Shown here in pieces: positions 59,520-64,000 of a stretch of DNA of 64,000 nucleotides. Under the pieces are notes generated by a model. It was given only the letters and a program-made list of their open reading frames with translations. It was not told where the DNA came from and did not search any database. Source of the stretch: Subtercola frigoramans (GTDB lineage: Bacteria; Actinomycetota; Actinomycetes; Actinomycetales; Microbacteriaceae). Position 1 is the first letter of the stretch. Every line of letters starts with the position of its first letter. The position numbers were made by a program, and so were the translations under genes. The stretch covers positions 248,001 to 312,000 of the forward strand of contig NZ_JAFBBU010000001.1 of NCBI RefSeq assembly GCF_016907385.1. Direction: 5' to 3'.

Positions 59520-61730
59520 TCAGTTGCGACTCCAGAGTTGGTTTGATGCGCTCGTGGTGAGGGCGAGACTCACCGACGCACCGTTTGTCGTTCCACTCGC
59601 ATTCAGAACGAGCCCGCTCAGCCGGCTTGCTATCGAACCGTCGGCTCGAAGATCCCACTTCTGGCTGGCGTTCCCGTTGCAGCTCCAGAGAATCACCCGT
59701 GTGCCGGGCGAGGTACTGTCGGCCTCGGCCCCGAGGCATCCGCCGGCAACGCGGAGTTCGCCGCTGCGGGTCGGTGTGATGACCTGGTTCGCATTGCCGA
59801 CACAGTCGTAGACCTGCACCTGCGACCCTGTCGCGCCATTTGGAACGTCAAGGCAACGCCCCGATGCGGCGCCTTTGAACGTCGATGGGCTTTCGAGAGG
59901 GACCAGCTTCCAATCCTCGGATCCGTCGCTCGTCGCTGCCTGCAGCGTGAGCGTCGTTCCGCGGACTCCGGCGCCCGCGTAGAGGGTGGTGTTGGTCGAG
60001 GACTGGAGCCGGATCGTGCCGTCTGCGTTGTCGAGAACGTTCCAGAGTTTGTCACCGTTGTTGTCATCGTTCCATAGCGCGAGTTCCGCGCCGGCGGATG
60101 TGCTGTTTTGCCAGATTCCGAGCGCTCTGCCTCCCGACTTGTTGAGCAGCGTGGTCTTTCCGTTGCCCTTGTCGGTGAGGTGCCAAAATTGGGTGTTCGA
60201 GTTCGTCGCTGAGCCGGACGCCTCGCTGACCACCCGTGCCCCACTGAAATCGCTGTCCTGCGACGTGTTCGCCGTGCCGAGAACATCGCCCGTCTTCCGG
60301 TTTACGAGTTGGTAGTACAGGCCGACCGAGTTGCCGAGATCGACTTCCCCGAATCCGATGGGTTGTGCGTAACCGAAGGTGCCGCGAAGGATCGCGACTC
60401 TCCCGGTCTGGGGAACGTAGGTCAGATTCCTGCTGTAGCCCTGACCTATAGACGTTCGCATACGCGTCCAGGCGCCAGTGCTGGATCCGGTCTCGTTCAC
60501 GTACACGTCACCTCCATTGGCGTTTTCGTCGTTGTTGAACACGATCTCCCATGTGCCGTTCGGCCGCGGAACACTGATGAGAACCGGTGAGCCACCGTTA
60601 TGGATCGATTGTCCTGCCGCAGTCCGCAGGGCGATGTTCGGTTTGTCCCAGAATCTGAGAGGACTGTCCGAAACCCGCGCACCGCCCTGCTCGAAGGTCA
60701 TGAGCCATTTTCCGTCGGTTGTAGGAACCACGGTCGTCATGCCGGGGCGACCAGCGGAAGAGCTTCCGGCGACCTTGTCGGCCACATCCACGGTCGCTTC
60801 ACTCCACGCATCAGTCGTACCACCGGACCAAGTCTTGTGTACGAGAATCTGGGTGACGGGGTCTGTAGCGGTAGCATTCGTGGGGTCGGCGGTCAGCTTT
60901 CCGGTAGTGGTGTCGTAGCTCGCATACTCGTTCTCATCGGAATAGTAGGCAATGAGCTGGCTGTTGTAGACCATCAAGTACGGCTCCCACACGGGATCGT
61001 TCTGCGCGTACGTGTTCTCATTTGCGTGCAGGGAGCCATAGGACCCTTCCCACCCGCCGGTTGCGATGATGTTGAGGAATTGCCAGGACGATCCCGAGCC
61101 TGACGTGTCTGCGTACAACGCGATTGCGACGTCTTTGCGGTCGCCGTCCTGTGTGGGAGTCCAGTTCGGGTTCGCGGCCTTCTGCTCCCTGTAGTAGGCG
61201 TCATCGCCGGAGACGACGCTTGCAAGAAGGAGCGTTCCCGCCTTCAGGGAACCGAGATCCTGGGGGAGGACATAGAGATATGGATTGGTCCAGTTGCTGG
61301 TGTACTTCGCAAACGCGGATTCTCTGGGTGTTCCCTTTGTCAACGTCGCCGGCGATGCGAGATCCGTCAGCTTCTGCCACGACGTACCGAAGTCATCACT
61401 CTTGTAGATCGGCATGGTTTGGCCCACAGGGTCACCGATGCTTCGTTCGAATGCCGCGACGAGGCGCCCACTGGGAAGCGATGCCGCCTTCGGATAGACA
61501 ACAGCGTTGCCCTTATTCGCCTGAGCGGCCTCCGCCGCACTCGGCGAATAGACAATCCCTGGTGTTGGAGCGTAGGCCTGTGCAGATGGAGCTCCCACGA
61601 GAGCGATGCTGACGAGAGCCGCCCCCAACCCGAAGATCGTCACAACCTTCTGTGCCAGGAGACGAGGAGAGCCGATGGGAGACGGGCCTCCGATCGATGG
61701 ATGAGAAATGCGAGTGTACGGCCGCCTCAT
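59520..61730 (-). CDS. Secreted sialidase-fold glycosidase (GH93-like exo-arabinanase) with ricin-type lectin domains
   Basis: A 736-residue secreted protein from ATG 61730 (AAAGGGG upstream), with a long signal peptide ending GAPSAQAYA. Residues 45-470 form a beta-propeller with PKAASLPSGRLVAAFERS, IYKSDDFGTSWQKL (an Asp-box-like S-D-D-F-G-T-S-W) and IVFNNDENANGGDVYVNE. Two C-terminal beta-trefoils (about 475-600 and 605-736) show ricin Q-x-W-type repeats (TQFWHL, DKLWNVL, EDWKLV, SQKWDLR, NQLWSRN). GH93 exo-arabinanases with CBM13 have this layout in actinobacteria, which suits the nearby GH54 system. A generic sialidase-fold enzyme remains possible. Confidence 0.85.
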   Translation of the reverse strand: MRRPYTRISHPSIGGPSPIGSPRLLAQKVVTIFGLGAALVSIALVGAPSAQAYAPTPGIVYSPSAAEAAQANKGNAVVYPKAASLPSGRLVAAFERSIGDPVGQTMPIYKSDDFGTSWQKLTDLASPATLTKGTPRESAFAKYTSNWTNPYLYVLPQDLGSLKAGTLLLASVVSGDDAYYREQKAANPNWTPTQDGDRKDVAIALYADTSGSGSSWQFLNIIATGGWEGSYGSLHANENTYAQNDPVWEPYLMVYNSQLIAYYSDENEYASYDTTTGKLTADPTNATATDPVTQILVHKTWSGGTTDAWSEATVDVADKVAGSSSAGRPGMTTVVPTTDGKWLMTFEQGGARVSDSPLRFWDKPNIALRTAAGQSIHNGGSPVLISVPRPNGTWEIVFNNDENANGGDVYVNETGSSTGAWTRMRTSIGQGYSRNLTYVPQTGRVAILRGTFGYAQPIGFGEVDLGNSVGLYYQLVNRKTGDVLGTANTSQDSDFSGARVVSEASGSATNSNTQFWHLTDKGNGKTTLLNKSGGRALGIWQNSTSAGAELALWNDDNNGDKLWNVLDNADGTIRLQSSTNTTLYAGAGVRGTTLTLQAATSDGSEDWKLVPLESPSTFKGAASGRCLDVPNGATGSQVQVYDCVGNANQVITPTRSGELRVAGGCLGAEADSTSPGTRVILWSCNGNASQKWDLRADGSIASRLSGLVLNASGTTNGASVSLALTTSASNQLWSRN

Positions 61731-61744
61731 TGCGCGCCCCTTTC

Positions 61745-61763
61745 GTTGGAAAACGTGTCCAAC
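61745..61763. promoter_or_regulatory. Operator-like inverted repeat upstream of the GH93-like gene
   Basis: GTTGGA (61745-61750) and TCCAAC (61758-61763) form a perfect 6-base inverted repeat with a 7-base spacer containing CG, 15 bases before the start codon, well placed to block transcription or translation. Confidence 0.4.
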
Positions 61764-61997
61764 AATCTTCGCTCCCGAACCGGGTTCCGCTGCAAAAACC
61801 GAAAGAGTTTCGCAACCCCACAGCATCCCACAGAGGCCCATCGATGCACGTGATCTACTACGTCCTGACAGGGCCTGGGCACTGATCGTGAAAGCGATTG
61901 CGGCTCAAATTGCGAATGCTCGGCTACACGTCCGGTACGAAACAGCCCCGAGTGAAAGGGCGTCGACTCGCCGGTAGCTATTCCTGGTAACCCCGGC

Positions 61998-63374
61998 CTA
62001 TGCCTTCCAGACCGTCTTCAGATTGCAGAACTCGCGGATGCCCGCCGCCGCCAGTTCGCGCCCGTAGCCCGAGTCCTTGATGCCGCCGAACGGCAGCTCG
62101 GGATACGAGACGGTCATGCCGTTGATGAACACGGCGCCCGCGTCGAGCTCGTCGACGAAGAACTGCTCGTCGTCGGCGTCGGTCGTCCAGAGCGCCGAGC
62201 TCAGCCCGAAGGTGGTCTGGTTGGCGATGCGCGCGGCCTCTTCGCGGGTGTCGGCACGGTAGAGCGTTGCGACGGGGCCGAACGCCTCCTCGAGCACGAG
62301 CCGCATGCCGTCGTGCAGGTCGGCGATGACGGTCGGCGGGTAGAACCAGCCTGCGCCGTCGGGGGTGGTGCCACCGGTGAGGATGCTCGCCCCGTTCATC
62401 CTCGCATCATCGACGAGCTCGGCGAGATCGTCGCGCCCCGACTTGGTGGCGAGAGGCCCTACCTGGGTGGCCGCGTCGAACGGATCACCGATCACGAGGG
62501 CGGCCATCTGCTCGGTGAAGAGCCGGGTGAAGGCGTCATAGATCTCGGTGTGCACGATGAACCTCTTCGCGGCGATGCAGGACTGCCCGTTGTTCTGGGT
62601 GCGCGCGGTGACGGCAGTGGCGACGGCCTTCTCGAGGTCGGCGCTCGGCATCACGATGAACGGGTCGGAGCCGCCGAGTTCGAGCACGGCCTTCTTGATG
62701 TTGCGGCCGGCGATGGAGGCGACCGAGCGGCCAGCGGGCTCGGAGCCGGTGAGAGTGACGGCCTTGACGCGCCAGTCGTCGAGCACGGCCTCGACCTCTG
62801 CCGAACCGATCAGCAGGGTGGCGAACGAGCCGTCGGGAAAGCCGGCGCGTTCGAAGAGCGAGCCGAGGTAGAGCGCCGACTGCGGAACGTTCGAGGCGTG
62901 CTTGAGCAGACCGGTGTTGCCGGCCATCAGGGCGGGTGCGGCGAAGCGAACGACCTGCCAGAGCGGGTAGTTCCAGGGCATCACGGCGAGCACGACACCG
63001 AGCGGCTCGTAGCGCGCACCTGCCCGGGAGGCGTTCACCGCGGCCGGGTTCTCGAGAGCTTCGTAGGCGAGAAAGCCCTCTGCGTTGTCGGCGTAGAACC
63101 GCATGTTCTTGGCGCACTTCAGCGTCTCGCCTTTCGCCTGCGCGAGCGGCTTGCCCATCTCGAGCGTGAGCAACCGCGCGACGTCGTCGACCTCCTGTTC
63201 GATGAGATCGGCGGCGGCGCGCATCCATTCGGCCCGCTGGGTGAAAGAGGTGAGGCGCAGCGCACGGTACGCAGCGTCGGCGAGGGCGATGCGCCGTTCG
63301 ATCTCGGCGGCGTCATGCGGCTCGAAGGTCTGCTCGGTCACACCGGTTGTGGGGTTGATTGTTGCGATGGCCAT
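61998..63374 (-). CDS. gabD: NAD(P)-dependent succinate-semialdehyde dehydrogenase
   Basis: A 458-residue aldehyde dehydrogenase of the succinate-semialdehyde branch: [19 protein letters not shown] opening, [44 protein letters not shown], the general base Glu232 in [12 protein letters not shown], the nucleophile Cys266 in [12 protein letters not shown], and [13 protein letters not shown] near the end. It oxidises succinate semialdehyde to succinate in the cytosol, completing GABA or related breakdown. It is preceded by a GntR/FCD regulator on the same strand. The region is visibly richer in G and C than the sugar islands. Confidence 0.93.
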   Translation of the reverse strand: MAIATINPTTGVTEQTFEPHDAAEIERRIALADAAYRALRLTSFTQRAEWMRAAADLIEQEVDDVARLLTLEMGKPLAQAKGETLKCAKNMRFYADNAEGFLAYEALENPAAVNASRAGARYEPLGVVLAVMPWNYPLWQVVRFAAPALMAGNTGLLKHASNVPQSALYLGSLFERAGFPDGSFATLLIGSAEVEAVLDDWRVKAVTLTGSEPAGRSVASIAGRNIKKAVLELGGSDPFIVMPSADLEKAVATAVTARTQNNGQSCIAAKRFIVHTEIYDAFTRLFTEQMAALVIGDPFDAATQVGPLATKSGRDDLAELVDDARMNGASILTGGTTPDGAGWFYPPTVIADLHDGMRLVLEEAFGPVATLYRADTREEAARIANQTTFGLSSALWTTDADDEQFFVDELDAGAVFINGMTVSYPELPFGGIKDSGYGRELAAAGIREFCNLKTVWKA

Positions 63375-63454
63375 GGTGTTCCTCTTATCTGGCTGTCAGT
63401 GTTGGCTGTTCGGTCGTGGGGTAAGGCTGAGAGTTCGGATGCCCGTGCGTCTGT

Positions 63455-64000
63455 TCAGCCGAGTTCGAAGATCTCGGGGTGCCGGGCGAGTTCGAGCCGT
63501 GTGCGACGGATGTGGCCGAGCAGCACGCGCCCCGCGTCATCGGAATCGCGCAGTTCGATCGCTCGCACGATCATGTGGTGCTCGTCGTGCACGATGCGGT
63601 TGCTGTCGCGATCGAGCCGCATCGAGTACGCGCGGCGGTAGTGCTGGGTCATGTTCCACAGCCGGTTGACGGTGTCACCGAGCATCAGGGTCGATGCGCC
63701 CGAATAGCTCGTGAGGTGAAACTCGCGGTCGAGCTGCAGAAACTGCGAGACGTCGTGCGTACTCGCCATCTCGACGGCCAGCGCATCGAGGTGTGCGATC
63801 GTCGCCTCGTCGAGATTCGGGATGCTGTACCCGAGCAGCAGCGGCTCGATGCGCTCGCGCATCTGGTACAGCTCGTCGCACTCGGCGAGGCTCACGTGCG
63901 AGACCCAGGCCCCGGTGTTGGCGACCAGGGTGACGAGGCCCTCTGATTCGAGCATCCGTAACGCCTCGCGCACCGGCAGCCGGCTCGCGTCGTGGTCTGC
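63455..64000 (-). CDS. GntR-family regulator with FCD domain, 5' end outside the window
   Basis: The frame is open to the right edge. The visible part begins within the winged helix (ADHDASRLPVREALRMLESEGLVTLVANTGAWVSHVS) and continues with an all-helical FCD effector domain (ELYQMRERIEPLLLGYSIPNLDEATI, then FLQLDREFHLTSYSGA, then NRIVHDEHHMIVRAIELRDSDDAGRVLLGHIRRT) with the metal- or ligand-binding Asp, His and His residues (DREFH, HDEHH, H-I-R). It lies 80 bases upstream of the semialdehyde dehydrogenase gene and probably controls it in response to a carboxylic acid. Confidence 0.93.
   Translation of the reverse strand, partial: ADHDASRLPVREALRMLESEGLVTLVANTGAWVSHVSLAECDELYQMRERIEPLLLGYSIPNLDEATIAHLDALAVEMASTHDVSQFLQLDREFHLTSYSGASTLMLGDTVNRLWNMTQHYRRAYSMRLDRDSNRIVHDEHHMIVRAIELRDSDDAGRVLLGHIRRTRLELARHPEIFELG

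Noticed and set aside
30000-62000. CRISPR arrays or defence islands
   Set aside because: No evenly spaced repeats, cas genes or known defence proteins were seen. The repeats found are operators, hairpins and IS ends.
62313-63641. A 442-codon plus-strand frame opposite the semialdehyde dehydrogenase
   Set aside because: It is the antisense of a high-GC gene with well-conserved catalytic motifs; the composition is typical of such mirror frames.

Overview
The window looks like a stretch of chromosome from a high-GC actinobacterium, most likely Microbacteriaceae. The basis is high G+C, frequent GTG starts, Shine-Dalgarno-like AAGGAG sites, actinobacterial small families (DUF7882-like proteins, DUF3618, holin-X/DUF1469, DUF6458, DUF1206) and the density of LacI-regulated sugar ABC systems. 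Family names are recalled from sequence motifs; no search was run.

Region 1 (1-16.7 kb) is a loose stress and membrane accessory zone. It holds the end of a Ser/Thr kinase fused to a GAF domain, a three-gene membrane/coiled-coil operon (DUF3618 and holin-X types), a YihY/BrkB membrane protein with an apparent one-base frameshift, two pairs of paralogous small proteins, a lipase-like hydrolase, a haem-oxygenase-like iron enzyme coupled to a CDGSH Fe-S protein, and a zinc alcohol dehydrogenase followed by a frameshifted SRPBCC gene. Several relics (DUF72, DUF1206, an unassigned C-terminus) show ongoing decay.

Region 2 (16.7-20.7 kb) is a mobile patch: a multiply frameshifted IS1380-type transposase cut off by a complete IS3-family element with perfect 28-bp inverted repeats, then an orphan 3' end of a serine tRNA gene that looks like an attachment site, then a PPK2-type polyphosphate kinase.

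Region 3 (20.7-40.7 kb) is a catabolic island. A GH78 alpha-L-rhamnosidase, a GH43 enzyme and an SGNH hydrolase lie divergent from a GH1 beta-glucosidase, which is followed by a second, decayed rhamnosidase. Next come an IclR regulator with a CMD-family protein, a one-component-per-gene sugar ABC importer, two short-chain dehydrogenases and two fumarylacetoacetate-hydrolase (FAH) family enzymes, the combination known from non-phosphorylative deoxysugar breakdown. A LysR gene is divergent from a quercetinase-sized monocupin and an esterase, followed by gene fragments and an aldose 1-epimerase. Rhamnosidase, glucosidase, quercetinase-like cupin and esterase together suggest use of flavonoid rhamnoglucosides such as rutin.

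Region 4 (40.8-61.8 kb) targets plant cell-wall arabinan and hemicellulose: a furanose-type ABC operon with two ATPases and a LacI gene, divergent from a secreted GH54 arabinofuranosidase with CBM42; a MalFGE-like importer divergent from a LacI-GH3-GH95 operon; and a secreted sialidase-fold (GH93-like) enzyme with ricin-type lectin domains. The right end (62-64 kb) is visibly richer in G+C and carries a succinate-semialdehyde dehydrogenase and a GntR/FCD regulator that runs off the edge.

Overall, enzymes outside the cell release oligosaccharides or glycosides, ABC importers bring them in, cytosolic glycosidases split them, and local LacI, IclR, LysR and GntR regulators control each unit. Single-base frameshifts in otherwise well-preserved genes could be real decay or homopolymer assembly errors.
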